From positions 6,448,001 through 6,512,000 of the forward strand of contig NC_085108.1 in NCBI RefSeq assembly GCF_030269925.1: DNA of 64,000 nucleotides, given 5' to 3'. Both the position numbers and the translations under genes were made by a program. This DNA comes from Bombyx mori. Lineage: Eukaryota; Arthropoda; Insecta; Lepidoptera; Bombycidae. The notes beneath the pieces are model-generated. The model was not told the DNA's origin. It made no database searches and saw only the letters and a list, made by a program, of their open reading frames with translations. Of this stretch, positions 27,401 to 35,109 are shown piece by piece (position 1 is the first letter of the stretch; each line of letters opens with the position of its first letter).

Positions 27401-30400
27401 GCAGCACTACCACGAGGTCCTGGACACCATAGGGGGCACATTCACGGAGATGTTCCGGGGGCTAAGGGACCAGTGAGTCCTTCGATCAACAATAGTAACT
27501 AGATTTCGGGTCGGTGCATAAAATCCGTCTCGTCAAATAACAGCGCACTTGAAATGTGAGCTCTTATTTTGTTTAGTTCACTTCAAACACAGCCAATGTC
27601 AACCCGTCTCACAATACCGCAGTGTGTATTCAAGAGTTGCAAAAATAAGTCCCGAAAAAGCAATTTAACGGCCGGAATATCTTACTTTCGGTAAGTACAC
27701 GAAGTATAAACTATATTGTAAGCTTTAAACTTATAAATAATATTAAATTTTGAACAAAATTACCGATTTTTAACCACCGCTACAAATGTTGGCCAACGCT
27801 CGACCAACACATGGACAAACTTTTGCTTAACAGAACAGTAAATGCATGGAGTAGATTTGTGTTCTAATAATTTTTTAAAATTTGTTAGCAGCACTTCAAA
27901 ATTAGTTGGTTAAAATTGGTTAATGCTGCTTTTGTGTCTGTTTGTTGGACTCTCATTAGATACTTAGCTTTCCATTTTTATTTTAGCTTTCCTAGCAATC
28001 ACGTGTACAGAATGGATCTCGATTGTCGCCAGAGAAACAAGAGATGACTTTTATAAGCCAGCTAAGATCTCCGCTTATTGACACTGGACATCTTTGCCTT
28101 CCGTGCTCACGGCTACTGAAACGTGGCCGAAACATTGTAATAAAAATACCACGCTTGAAACCGTTTAAACGTTATTTTATTATGTGCACTGGTCGCGAAA
28201 ACTTAAAAATATATATTACACAAAAACGTAACGCTAATAAAATAATAAGTAATGTATAGATACTAACAAACATACATTTCCAAAACATAAAAAGTAAACA
28301 ACTAAACTTTTACTTTAATTTGTTAATAAATTATTTTAGTGTTAAGCGCGACTCCCTTACCTCCTGTAGTAAATAGAAATCGGCATTTCAAGAAGCAAAA
28401 ATAAATAAAGCAAAACGATGTTAGTTCTCAGAGCAATTAAGGGAAAAGTTACTTTATTTGTTGCCAGTTAAGATTGATTTCACATTAAAAGTTGTTTAAA
28501 ATATGTCTTTTTATTGGTAAGTGACAGGAGTAATTTATTGCTTTGCTCGTTTTATGTGACGAATGATCGTAAGTATTAGATAATGTTTTGGAGATTTGTG
28601 ACTGTATTACTAGGTGCCATAGTTGTTATTAGTTTGAACGTAAAACTGTTTCAAAACTTTTTTCTCCGTTTGTTAGTAAACGAATGTAGCTATATAAGTA
28701 TATATTCACGCGGACAGTTTTTGCTTTAATTTTGTACGTATCCCTTTATCTAGTTACTATTGTTGATCGAAGAGTGAGTCACGACGAAAAACGTTAGGCC
28801 TTCGCTGAGTCTCTCACCGGATCTGTCTCAGCGGGTCGTGATTTCGGTGGTAGATTCAGTGAAGCACCGCTCTTGTTAGGGCCTAGGTTAGGTTGGAGTT
28901 TTACTGGTGGTTGGACGTCTTGTGAGTGCGTAAGGATAGGTACCACCGCCCTGCCTGTTTCTGCTGTGAAACAGTAATGCGTTTCGGTCTGAAGGGCGGG
29001 GCAGCCGTTGTAACTATGCTTGAGACCTTAGAACTTATCTCAAGGTGGATGGCGCATTTACGTTGTAGATGTCTATGGGCTCCAGTAACATCAGATGGGA
29101 TGTTAGCTCGTCCACCAATTTAATTAATAAAAAAAAGAATAGCCCCTTAGGTTACCAGCGAATTAGCCAGCCATTCTTTTTTTGGTTTTCAGAGCCCGTC
29201 ACAAATTCAAAGTCACTATCATTTTCAAACCTGTAAAATAACCACCTAGGTCAGCGATCGGGGAACCGGGGTAAATTACCCCAAATGGGGTAAAATAAAA
29301 ATTTGGGGGGGGGGGGGGGGTAAAAAGTATAGGTATTTTGAAGTAAAACTTCTTTAGAATCATTGTAATTTTGTAATTCATATGGTATTTTTCTTTTATT
29401 ATTAAACGAAAAAACTAGTTTCAAAATTTTATATATATATAGCCTCCATAAAAAATATTTTTTAATGTAAATGATTTTTTTTCAGGAAAAAAAATTCGCT
29501 TTTCTGACAAAAATTATAGTCCTAATATTTTGTAAAAATCTAATAGCTATAAAATGAATAAAATATATATTATATTATTTTAAAGCTTTATTCTTAAAAA
29601 AATCATTTCTGTTTGATATACATAATAATATAATCTATTCTTTTATTTTCCCAAAAAAAATCATTTCAATTAAAAAAGCTTTTATGGGGGGCTATATATA
29701 AAACTTAAACTAGTTTTTTCGTCTAATAATAATACAAGAAAAATATCATAGGAATTATAAAATGACAAGAAATTATTATTTACTTATATTTTCCCTGAGG
29801 GTGATTTTTTTTTCTCCACGATATATTACATAAATTACTATTATTACCGTTATGTATTACTAGCTATTACATTGATAAATTGAAGAAATGATGTTTAAAA
29901 TAAATTTTTAGTTATTGTTTTCTTTTCAAAATTATCATGGGGGCTATAATATGAAAAATGCTAAAAAGAAACAATTTGGTTTTTTTTTGTTCTTCGCCAT
30001 GGGGTAATATCAACTTACACAAAAATATTTTGGGGTAATAATTAAAAAAGTTCCCCGACCGCTGACCTAGGCGAAAGCCTATAGAGCTGATCTAATATGC
30101 GGAGTGTGTGTCACGTTCCACTACAGGTTTGCCTCCGAGATAGCGACTGTGGGTCAACAGTACCGGGTGGAACCCTTCAAATTCTTGGATCCTCCCCTGA
30201 AGCTGGAGTTTCCGCAGGCCGTCCAGATGCTGAAGGAAGCTGGTGAGTGTCGCTTCGTCGTGGTCGAGAGGCCTTGGACTCAAAGGACCAAGTACCAGAG
30301 GCCCAAGACCTAAAGCCGTCTACTAACGATTTCATTGTAATATCGGACTTTCGACTATCGAAATTGATGAATCGCCTGTGTAAAATAAACGGATATTATA

Positions 30401-33400
30401 AAGGAAATTGTAAAAAACTATAAAAACAATTTTTAACCTCTTCAACGAGTGCCTTAAAATAAAATAAAAAATGAATCTGAAATATTTAATTTTTTAATGC
30501 GTTTTTATTCTTATTTTACATTGAAAATAATTCAATGAGTAGGAAAATCTAACAAATATACTATAATATAAAAAAAAAATACACATATGTACTATGGAGA
30601 CTAAAAGTTAAGGAGGATCAGACTTTTTGGCGGGAACGCGAGGAGTGAAGTTGTGTGATTCGTTTTATTTTGTCTATTTAGTGTTTCTTCAGGTTTAAAT
30701 GTGTAATAACGGTGGTTTATTAACTGTTTAATATCTGTGAAAGTGCACAAATGTGGGAAAACGAAACAAAGCCGCTGGACGTAACCTCTCGGGATCCTCC
30801 AAAAAGTCCACTGAAAAAGTCTCAGTAAATGATCACAATTTTACTGAGATTATATTTCATCCCATATCATCTCATCTCATTTCATTTCGTTTTCATTTTA
30901 TTTCTTGCCATGTTTCATATTAAACTACTTCATTTCATTTCATACTGGTGGTAGGGCCTCTTGTGAGTCCGCACGGGTAGGTACCCTGCCTATTTCTGCC
31001 TTGAAGCAGTAATGCGTTTCGGTTTGAAGGGTGAGGCAGCCGTTGTAACTATACTTGAGACCTTAGAACTTATATCTCAAGGTGGGTGGCGCATTTACGT
31101 TGTAAATGTCTATGGGCTTCAGTAACCACTTAACACCAGGTGGGCTGTGAGCTCGTCCATCCATCTAAGCAATAAAAAAAATCATAACATCATTTTTATT
31201 ATAAAAAAATTTCATTAAAATTAAAATAAGACCAGACTTAAAGGTCTTAGTTACTAGCTTATAAATTACCTTAAAAAATATTGTAATTCCGCATCTAATG
31301 TTAATACATTTTGATACGAATAACCTCTTTACTTCTGAGATGACTTGAGATGAGATACTTTCAGAGTGCATTTCCAGAGGTCTCTTTTGTCATGTACTGC
31401 CGCTTTGGAGTGAGCTCCCCTCCACGGTGTTTCCTGAGCGTTATGACATGTCCTTTTTCTGGAGACTTGTGAAGAGTATTAAATGGTTTGGCTCTGTCCC
31501 TGGCATTGCTGAAGTCCATTAGCGACGGTAACCACTCACCATAAGGTGGGCCGTATACTCGTCTGCATATACGGCAATAAAAAAAAAAAAAGAGATATGA
31601 GGTCGTAACTTCGATTTTATAATCCCCGACCCATCTTTGTATACCGAGTGATGGTTCGTGATCGGATCTCGTGCATCCTCAGGAGTGTCTGTTGGAGACG
31701 AGGACGACCTGTCCACTCCGGACGAGAAGCTCCTGGGCAGGCTGGTGCGGGCCAAGTACGACACGGACTTCTATATCCTGGACAAATATCCTCTCGCCGT
31801 CCGACCCTTCTACACCATGCCGGATCCCGGGAACCCTGTAAGTGGACTTGGCAGCCGTCGTAACTATACTGAGACCTTAGAACTTATATCTCAAGGTGGG
31901 TGACGGTATTTACGTTGTAAATGTCTATGGGCTCCGGTAACTTCTTAACACCAGGTGGGCTGTGGGCTCGTCCACCAACCGAAGCAATAAAAAATAAATA
32001 ATAGTTTAAAAAGACTCACAAAATACGTTTTTACGGAAAATCCAACTAACAATAGAAAATAAATTTTAATAAATTTCAATTAAAAATAGTGATTTTATTG
32101 TAAAAAACCGTGGGGTGCTTTTCAGGATATTATCAAAATAACTCTTCTACTCATATCTGTTCATAAATACTGATACCAAGCACCATGCGCATACACTATT
32201 TTTAATTCAAATTTATTAAAATTTAATTTCTATTTTTTATTTGGATTTTCTATAAAAGCGTATTTTGTTAGTTTTTTTAAACTATTATTTATTTTTTTCA
32301 ATTTTTTCAATATTTTTTTAAATATTGAATTGTCATCGGTCCTTAATAAGTATACAAAATTTCGAGTTAATCCGACGTTTTGAAGGGGGTCAAAATCATG
32401 TTCAAAGATTCCGTTGCATACATACCTACGTCTGAAGCTAATAAAAGCGTATTAAAAAGTCATCCATCTTGAGGCATGAGATCGATTTTTATTCCCTACC
32501 TATGCATCAGCATAGGCTATCAAGCCTTGAGGGCCTGTTTCAGCTTAACCTTAAATAGTAGGTGAGCTCACGGGGCTCAAACCGGACGTGTTGGTAACAC
32601 TGACCCTAGCAAGAGCCGTGCTTCGCAGAATCTACCACCGGATCGGAAACGCGACCCACTGAGAGGATCCGGCGAGAAACTTAGTGGGCTGTCTGGGCAA
32701 TTTTTTTTTTTTAAATAATAAATAAATATTTACTAACGATCACGCCACGCTTAACTGGTCCCGTGATAAGTTCGTAAAGAACTTGTGTTACAGGTACCAG
32801 ATAACGGAAATAAATGTAAGATTTTTATTATACACATACATATATTTAGTATACATCCATAACCCTGGGAAAGACATTTATATTTATCATACAAATATCT
32901 TCCGTTGGCGGGATTCGAACCCGCGACCCCCTTGTGTCGTAACCGTGTCACTTACCACTACACCAGACGGCCGTTAATTCGACCGGTAATAACTGTAATG
33001 GATTTGTCCACAGAAATATTCGAATTCGTACGACATGTTCATGCGCGGAGAGGAGATACTTAGCGGCGCCCAGCGGATCCACGACCCGGACCTCCTCGCC
33101 GAGCGCGCGCGCCTCCACGGCGTCGGTAATTGCGTCATCTGTGACGTCACGGGGGGCTGGGGGGCGCACGGTAGTCGCTGCCCCCCAACCCCCCTCCCTC
33201 TGCTATGAAAGAACCGTTGTATAGAGATAGTGGAGATAATAGAGTTTTTTTCTGCTTATATTTTTTTGTAATGAAGTTTAAATGGTATGAGACGAGTTCA
33301 AATGAAGCCTCAGTAAAATTGTGGTTGCTTTTGAGAAGTATCTAGTCGAAAAAAAATATTGATATATTATGATATACCTAATATGTGCGCATTTTCACGT

Positions 33401-34469
33401 TAGACGGATTAATTTGAAAATTTGATGTATGTTCGTAAACATATTGAGGAGTTTCCTAAACTGTCGGACATACATAATAGAAATACTCGGAACAAACACA
33501 AGCTTGTTGTGCCGATGAGTAGGTTACATAAGATACGAAATTCATTCGGGTGTTTGTCTGTGCGCCTGTACAACAAAATCCCACAAGATGTTTAGAACCT
33601 ACATATACATAGGTTTAAGAAAACTATTAAAGAACATCTGTGCAATAAAGCTTACTATAAAGTCAATGATTATCTAGAAGATTGCACAAAGTGGGAATGA
33701 GTTGCTCGCTCCGGGCATTTCAATATTGTAATATTTGTTAAGATAATTTAAAAAAAAATCTAATATAAAAAAAAAGACAATATGCCCGCTGAGTTTCTTG
33801 CCAGTTCTTCTCAGGACGGAGGCTAGTTCTTGTGAATTGGCGGTAGTTCTTTTGACGTTCAACAAGTATGTACTTTCATTTATGTTGAATAAATTTTTTT
33901 TGTATTGATTTGATTTAATGAGTGATCGTTATTGAGAGGGTCGCGTGTTTGATTTCCAGACACGAGCAAGATAGCGGCGTACATCGAGTCGTTCCGGCTG
34001 GGCTGCCCCCCGCACGCAGGTAGCTAGATTTTCTATAAAAGCGTATTTTGTTGGTTTTTTTTTTAAAGTATTCTTTATTTTTCATTTTTTATTTAGTTGT
34101 ATTTCAATTTTTTCATAGATTTTTTTAAATATTTCATTGTCATCGGTCCTTAATAAGTATACCAAATTTCGAGTTAATCCGACGTTTTGAAGGGGGTCAA
34201 AATCATGTTCAAAGATTCCGTTACAAACATACATACATACGTCTGAAGCTAATAAAAGCGTATTAATGAACCTCATCAACACAACAGATTGATACTATGT
34301 GATAGTATTATAATTAGGAATCCATAAGGCTCTCTGTGTGATCTCTCTCTCCTCTGTGACGTCAGGTGGCGGGATAGGTCTGGAGCGCGTCGTGATGCTG
34401 TATCTGGGTCTGGACAACATCAGAAAGACCTCAATGTTCCCGAGAGACCCGAAACGCGTCACGCCGTAA
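18302..34469 (+). CDS. DARS1: Aspartyl-tRNA synthetase, cytoplasmic (12 coding exons)
   Basis: It charges tRNA-Asp with aspartate in the cytosol; in animals the enzyme is part of the multi-synthetase complex. Exons 18302-18415, 19147-19309, 21468-21603, 22899-23076, 23940-24084, 26008-26159, 27306-27472, 30127-30242, 31683-31837, 33014-33125, 33960-34019 and 34366-34469 all have GT-AG borders and consistent phases, giving 1602 nt, 533 aa plus stop (the human enzyme is about 500). Order: Lys/Ala-rich N-terminal extension (1-38), OB-fold anticodon-binding domain (about 88-200), hinge, class II catalytic domain. Motif 1 region [15 protein letters not shown]; motif 2 [16 protein letters not shown] (residues 303-318); motif 3 [16 protein letters not shown] (500-515). 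The C-terminus [12 protein letters not shown] is typical. The gene appears intact although its introns are full of mobile elements. Confidence 0.97.
18456..18741 (+). mobile_element. Helitron-like repeat, diverged family
   Basis: It starts TCTATACATATATTATAAAG and ends ACAAAAAACTAG followed by T, with GAACTACTGGTCCGATTTG inside. This is the family with CCGAAACTACTGNACCGATT seen at 55.5 and 58.0 kb. Confidence 0.5.
19147..19309 (+). CDS. DARS1: AspRS exon 2
   Basis: Acceptor TTTTCTCAG, donor GTATGT, phase 0 to 1. It encodes [20 protein letters not shown] up to DGQTVWVR, the entry strand of the OB-fold. Confidence 0.95.
19310..19907. other. Intron 2, first part, no recognised feature
   Basis: AT-rich sequence without a repeat or coding segment I can name. 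Confidence 0.5.
19908..20780. mobile_element. 873-bp terminal-inverted-repeat element with many subterminal GGAAATGTATA motifs
   Basis: The left end ATATATATGTTACCGGAAAT continues GTATGAAATC; the right end is its inverse (29 of 30 positions). Both subterminal regions carry repeated direct and inverted GGAAATGTATA/CATTTCC and AGGAATTGTATA motifs, at least eight on the left and six on the right, as transposase-binding arrays would. The centre (20412-20610) has higher GC content and an exon-like open frame. No transposase is present, so it is nonautonomous. The superfamily is not identified. Confidence 0.75.
20412..20633 (+). other. Exon-like open frame inside the TIR element, unrecognised
   Basis: TTTATTTTTGCAG precedes a frame reading [40 protein letters not shown] and [18 protein letters not shown] before the right subterminal repeats. 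The polypyrimidine-AG just upstream and the GC content unlike its surroundings suggest a captured exon. I do not recognise the protein. It may be a fragment of a transposase, a host exon, or chance. Confidence 0.35.
20781..21059 (+). mobile_element. Helitron-like nonautonomous repeat (family 1)
   Basis: It directly abuts the TIR element and runs from TATAAAAATAAATTGCTGTTC-type sequence to AAGTCTGCCGGGTCAGCTAG then T. It is nearly full-length and close to the copy at 47588. Confidence 0.6.
21165..21381 (-). mobile_element. Bm1 SINE, 3' body
   Basis: Minus copy with its T-run at the left, ending at GGTGGTACCTACCACC; it stops 86 bp before AspRS exon 3. Confidence 0.9.
21468..21603 (+). CDS. DARS1: AspRS exon 3
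   Basis: Acceptor TTTGATGCAG, donor GTAAGT, phase 1 to 2. It encodes [20 protein letters not shown] and [20 protein letters not shown], the core OB-fold strands that contact the anticodon. Confidence 0.96.
21655..21785 (+). mobile_element. Bm1 SINE, internal fragment
   Basis: GTTCACGATTGACTTCCACG through AATTTGCGTAATTACTGGTG and TCCGCGCGGGTAGGTA are the middle of full-length Bm1 (compare 53.37-53.80 kb). Head and 3' end are missing. It begins about 50 bp after exon 3. Confidence 0.75.
21786..22634. other. Intron 3 sequence without recognised features
   Basis: AT-rich; no coding segment or repeat that I could match elsewhere in the window. Confidence 0.5.
22635..22867 (-). mobile_element. 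Bm1 SINE abutting the exon 4 acceptor
   Basis: Minus copy from the T-run to TCCTACCATCAG. It ends 31 bp upstream of exon 4, so the branch-point region and part of the weak polypyrimidine tract lie at the SINE edge. Confidence 0.9.
22899..23076 (+). CDS. DARS1: AspRS exon 4
   Basis: Acceptor CCCTTGTCGGCAG, donor GTGAGT, phase 2 to 0. It encodes [40 protein letters not shown] and [15 protein letters not shown], the end of the OB domain and the hinge. Confidence 0.96.
23148..23505 (-). mobile_element. Jockey-clade LINE, 3' end fragment
   Basis: Minus copy, AGAGAGGCTATTTCAGCGTA through GACGTGTTTTGGGCGACGTC, extending into C-terminal RT codons. The A-tail is not clear at the left, so the 3' end is slightly eroded. 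Confidence 0.82.
23690..23782 (+). repeat. CR1-like LINE 3' end
   Basis: CCTTGGCATTGCTGAAGTCT, CGACGGTAACCACTCGCCAT and GATAAAAAAAGC match the 43.16 kb element in inverse orientation. Confidence 0.7.
23940..24084 (+). CDS. DARS1: AspRS exon 5
   Basis: Acceptor GACCCGTAG, donor GTCACA (weaker), phase 0 to 1. It encodes [40 protein letters not shown] and FRDILTKKG, the start of the catalytic domain. Confidence 0.95.
24146..24390 (+). mobile_element. Bm1 SINE, 3' body
   Basis: Sense copy from TTACTGGTGGCAGGAGCTCT to CTAAGCAATAAAAAA; it starts 61 bp after exon 5. The LINE insertion at 24426 follows closely. Confidence 0.9.
24426..25114 (+). mobile_element. Jockey-clade LINE, 5'-truncated, with target-site duplication
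   Basis: Flanked by GTCTGTAAAT at 24416-24425 and 25115-25124. It contains the C-terminal RT coding region ([51 protein letters not shown]), the family 3' UTR and TAGGTAGG followed by about 23 A. The long pure A-tail and intact duplication indicate a young insertion into intron 5. Confidence 0.93.
25125..25519. other. Intron 5 sequence without recognised features
   Basis: AT-rich; no coding segment. TACAGTGGCGCCATCTT near 25400 resembles blocks in the 35.1-36.0 kb element. Confidence 0.4.
25520..25925 (-). repeat. Left arm of a ~400-bp inverted repeat flanking exons 6-8
   Basis: Its reverse complement matches 30375-30800 closely. Shared blocks: GACTTTTTGGCGGGAACGCG, GTAATAACGGTGGTTTATTA, TTTTACATTGAAAATAATTC, AAACGGATATTATAAAGGAA. 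It is probably a mobile element of unknown type; related copies lie at 8.94 and 49.99 kb. Confidence 0.85.
26008..26159 (+). CDS. DARS1: AspRS exon 6
   Basis: Acceptor CGTCGTCGCCAG, donor GTACAC, phase 1 to 0. It encodes [20 protein letters not shown] and [20 protein letters not shown] then [10 protein letters not shown], covering class II motif 1 and the aspartate-binding SEGGA loop. Confidence 0.96.
26272..26422 (+). mobile_element. Jockey-clade LINE fragment
   Basis: GACGAAGGGCTCGACGAGTA to TTGAACCCCGTGAG; the family 3' region with the A-tail end missing. A piece of a Helitron-like repeat (TGGAACGGCTGGACCGATTT) follows to about 26560. Confidence 0.78.
26831..27269 (+). mobile_element. Jockey-clade LINE, 3' end fragment
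   Basis: It starts in RT codons (AAGTATCTACAGTCGGTATC) and runs to AAATAGCCTCTCAAGGCTAT. Its 3' end lies 36 bp upstream of exon 7, so the element forms most of the acceptor region. Confidence 0.88.
27306..27472 (+). CDS. DARS1: AspRS exon 7 (motif 2)
   Basis: Acceptor CTTGACGTACAG, donor GTGAGT, phase 0 to 2. It encodes [40 protein letters not shown] and [20 protein letters not shown] and the NTHRHL loop form class II motif 2, which binds ATP and the tRNA acceptor end. Confidence 0.97.
27596..28089 (+). pseudogene. Decayed THAP-domain gene nested in AspRS intron 7
   Basis: Exon A 27596-27690 encodes [20 protein letters not shown] then [12 protein letters not shown] and ends with donor GTAAGT in phase 2. 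Exon B starts at 27987 after TTTATTTTAG and continues FPSNHVYR, rejoining at the FRFP position where THAP genes often have an intron. Directly after VYR the frame is broken: the THAP-like [20 protein letters not shown] is read one base out, and a stop follows at about 28078, where C-x2-H should come. The C-x4-C pair, FP and W are THAP hallmarks. Polymorphism or a new splice site could rescue it, but I read it as a pseudogene fragment of a THAP or P-element-like protein. Confidence 0.65.
28260..28797. other. Intron 7 AT-rich sequence
   Basis: No coding feature or shared repeat recognised. Confidence 0.5.
28798..28897 (+). repeat. Jockey-clade LINE fragment
   Basis: CGCTGAGTCTCTCACCGGAT through GAAGCACCGCTCTTGTTAGG; a 100-bp diverged piece of the 3' region. 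Confidence 0.7.
28898..29137 (+). mobile_element. Bm1 SINE, 3' body
   Basis: Sense copy from TTTTACTGGTGGTTGGACGT to TTAATTAATAAAAAAAAG, moderately diverged. Confidence 0.88.
29252..30064. mobile_element. Nonautonomous hAT-like element with 8-bp target duplication
   Basis: Ends: CAGCGATCGGGGAACCGGGG on the left and the inverse GTTCCCCGACCGCTG on the right. It is flanked by ACCTAGGT and ACCTAGGC (7 of 8), the 8-bp duplication of hAT elements. The interior is AT-rich with a G16 run at about 29307-29320 and no transposase. It ends 62 bp before exon 8. A second, truncated copy is at 45027. Confidence 0.78.
30127..30242 (+). CDS. DARS1: AspRS exon 8
   Basis: Acceptor TTCCACTACAG, donor GTGAGT, phase 2 to 1. 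It encodes [20 protein letters not shown] and [19 protein letters not shown]. Confidence 0.96.
30375..30800 (+). repeat. Right arm of the ~400-bp inverted repeat flanking exons 6-8
   Basis: Reverse complement of 25520-25925, about 95% over the 30583-30795 core by eye and lower in the AT-rich part. See the left arm. Confidence 0.85.
30943..31182 (+). mobile_element. Bm1 SINE, 3' body
   Basis: Sense copy, ACTGGTGGTAGGGCCTCTTG to CTAAGCAATAAAAAAAA; close to consensus. Confidence 0.92.
31378..31592 (+). mobile_element. CR1-like LINE 3' end
   Basis: Encodes the tail of the ORF2 C-terminus (TGGAGTGAGCTCCCCTCCAC, GTTTCCTGAGCGTTATGACA) then the family 3' UTR and GGCAATAAAAAAAAAAAAA. It is the inverse of the 43.16 kb copy and ends 90 bp before exon 9. 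Confidence 0.82.
31683..31837 (+). CDS. DARS1: AspRS exon 9
   Basis: Acceptor GTGCATCCTCAG, donor GTAAGT, phase 1 to 0. It encodes [40 protein letters not shown] and [11 protein letters not shown]. Confidence 0.97.
31850..31996 (+). mobile_element. Bm1 SINE 3' fragment 12 bp after the exon 9 donor
   Basis: GCAGCCGTCGTAACTATACT to CGAAGCAATAAAAAATAAAT. The 5'-truncated junction lies only 12 bp into intron 9 and leaves the GTAAGT donor intact. Confidence 0.88.
31999..32455 (+). repeat. AT-rich foldback repeat with GACGTTTTGAAGGGGGTCAA tail, copy 1
   Basis: Arms at about 31999-32090 and 32197-32290 are inverse to each other (roughly 88%) around a ~105-bp loop. A tail follows (ATTGTCATCGGTCCTTAATA, GAGTTAATCCGACGTTTTGA, CTAATAAAAGCGTATT). 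Copy 2 (tail only) is at 34026 and copy 3 at 46060. Non-coding; class unknown. Confidence 0.7.
32489..32699 (-). mobile_element. Jockey-clade LINE, 3' end fragment
   Basis: Minus copy from TTCCCTACCTATGCATCAGC to AACTTAGTGGGCTGTC; cut short by the SINE at 32700. Confidence 0.85.
32700..32972 (-). mobile_element. tRNA-derived SINE, second family (not Bm1)
   Basis: Minus-strand head GGCCGTCTGGTGTAGTGGTA holds an A box (TGGTGTAGTGG) and GCGGGTTCGAATCCCGCC a B box, in a tRNA-like fold region with several mismatches. A non-tRNA body and an A-tail (T-run at 32701) follow. The 5' end lies 41 bp before AspRS exon 10. It is a SINE, not a functional tRNA gene, because the body and A-tail are attached. 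Confidence 0.75.
33014..33125 (+). CDS. DARS1: AspRS exon 10
   Basis: Acceptor GATTTGTCCACAG, donor GTAATT, phase 0 to 1. It encodes [20 protein letters not shown] and [31 protein letters not shown] is conserved in archaeal/eukaryotic AspRS. Confidence 0.97.
33330..33905 (+). pseudogene. LINE ORF2 C-terminal fragment with 3' UTR
   Basis: At about 33480-33700 the frame reads [38 protein letters not shown], stop, [20 protein letters not shown]: the C-terminal region of a non-LTR element, with an internal stop. It ends AATAAATTTTTTTTGTATTG. The clade is unclear. The 3' end is 54 bp upstream of AspRS exon 11. Confidence 0.65.
33960..34019 (+). CDS. DARS1: AspRS exon 11
   Basis: 60 bp. Acceptor GTTTGATTTCCAG, donor GTAGCT, phase 1 to 1. 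It encodes [19 protein letters not shown]. Confidence 0.96.
34026..34266 (+). repeat. AT-rich repeat, copy 2 (tail part)
   Basis: GATTTTCTATAAAAGCGTAT through GAGTTAATCCGACGTTTTGA to CTAATAAAAGCGTATTAATG. It starts about 7 bp after the exon 11 donor, the tightest element-to-splice-site spacing in the window. Confidence 0.75.
34366..34469 (+). CDS. DARS1: AspRS exon 12 (motif 3, stop)
   Basis: Acceptor TGTGACGTCAG, stop TAA at 34467-34469. It encodes [20 protein letters not shown] and [18 protein letters not shown] is class II motif 3 with its invariant arginine. Confidence 0.98.
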
Positions 34470-34506
34470 ATTTCATAATACAAATGTCATATTGTAAGCG
34501 TATCTG

Positions 34507-34512
34507 AATAAA
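34507..34512 (+). promoter_or_regulatory. AspRS polyadenylation signal
   Basis: AATAAA, 38 bp after the stop codon, giving a very short 3' UTR. Confidence 0.75.
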
Positions 34513-34595
34513 GCATTATCGATTTTTTTAATGAGTGTTATTTTGATGTTTTTTTTTTTTTATCAATCCTTTAAATTTAGTTTGAGAAACGTTGG

Positions 34596-34810
34596 TCTTT
34601 TAAGCTGTTGCGTTTCTCGCCGGATCTTCTCAGTGGATCGCGTTTTCGATCCGGCATTAGATTCGCTAAGCACTGCTCTTGAGTTGTTAGGGTCTCCTTT
34701 GGAGGCGCTCGGGTAACTGTTAGCAAATCCCTCCTGGTTGAGCCCTTTGCTCGCCCACCTGTCCTGATGAAACTGGAAACACCTCCGAACCACCAATAAT
34801 CGCTAAAACA
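34596..34810 (+). mobile_element. Jockey-clade LINE 3' end, subfamily of the 9.4 kb copy
   Basis: TTTCTCGCCGGATCTTCTCA, then GAGTTGTTAGGGTCTCCTTT and CGCCCACCTGTCCTGATGAA. The 3' UTR matches the 9428-11169 element and not the majority family. Confidence 0.8.
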
Positions 34811-35109
34811 TATAAAAGATTGGGAGACTTCGGACGTGTTTTTATCACGTGATCAAATTGGGTGCGAATCGTATTAAAAAAAACAATACTCTTGATCATG
34901 ATTTACTCACATACAAATGTTCAAGTAACACCGACCACAACGGATTACAGTCGCTTCGCAATATAAACATTAACCGTTCTGAGGATATAAATACGCTAAA
35001 AAATGTCCACTCCTGATAAGATATGCCTAAAATAATGGTCGCCACATTGCATGACGTTTAAGACTTGAAATTAGGTAGTCTTTGATATTGAATTTATAAA
35101 AAAAAAACG

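Noticed and set aside
32898..32972. Possible tRNA gene on the minus strand (A and B boxes present)
   Set aside because: It is attached to a non-tRNA body and an A-tail and has mismatched stems; it is the head of a SINE.
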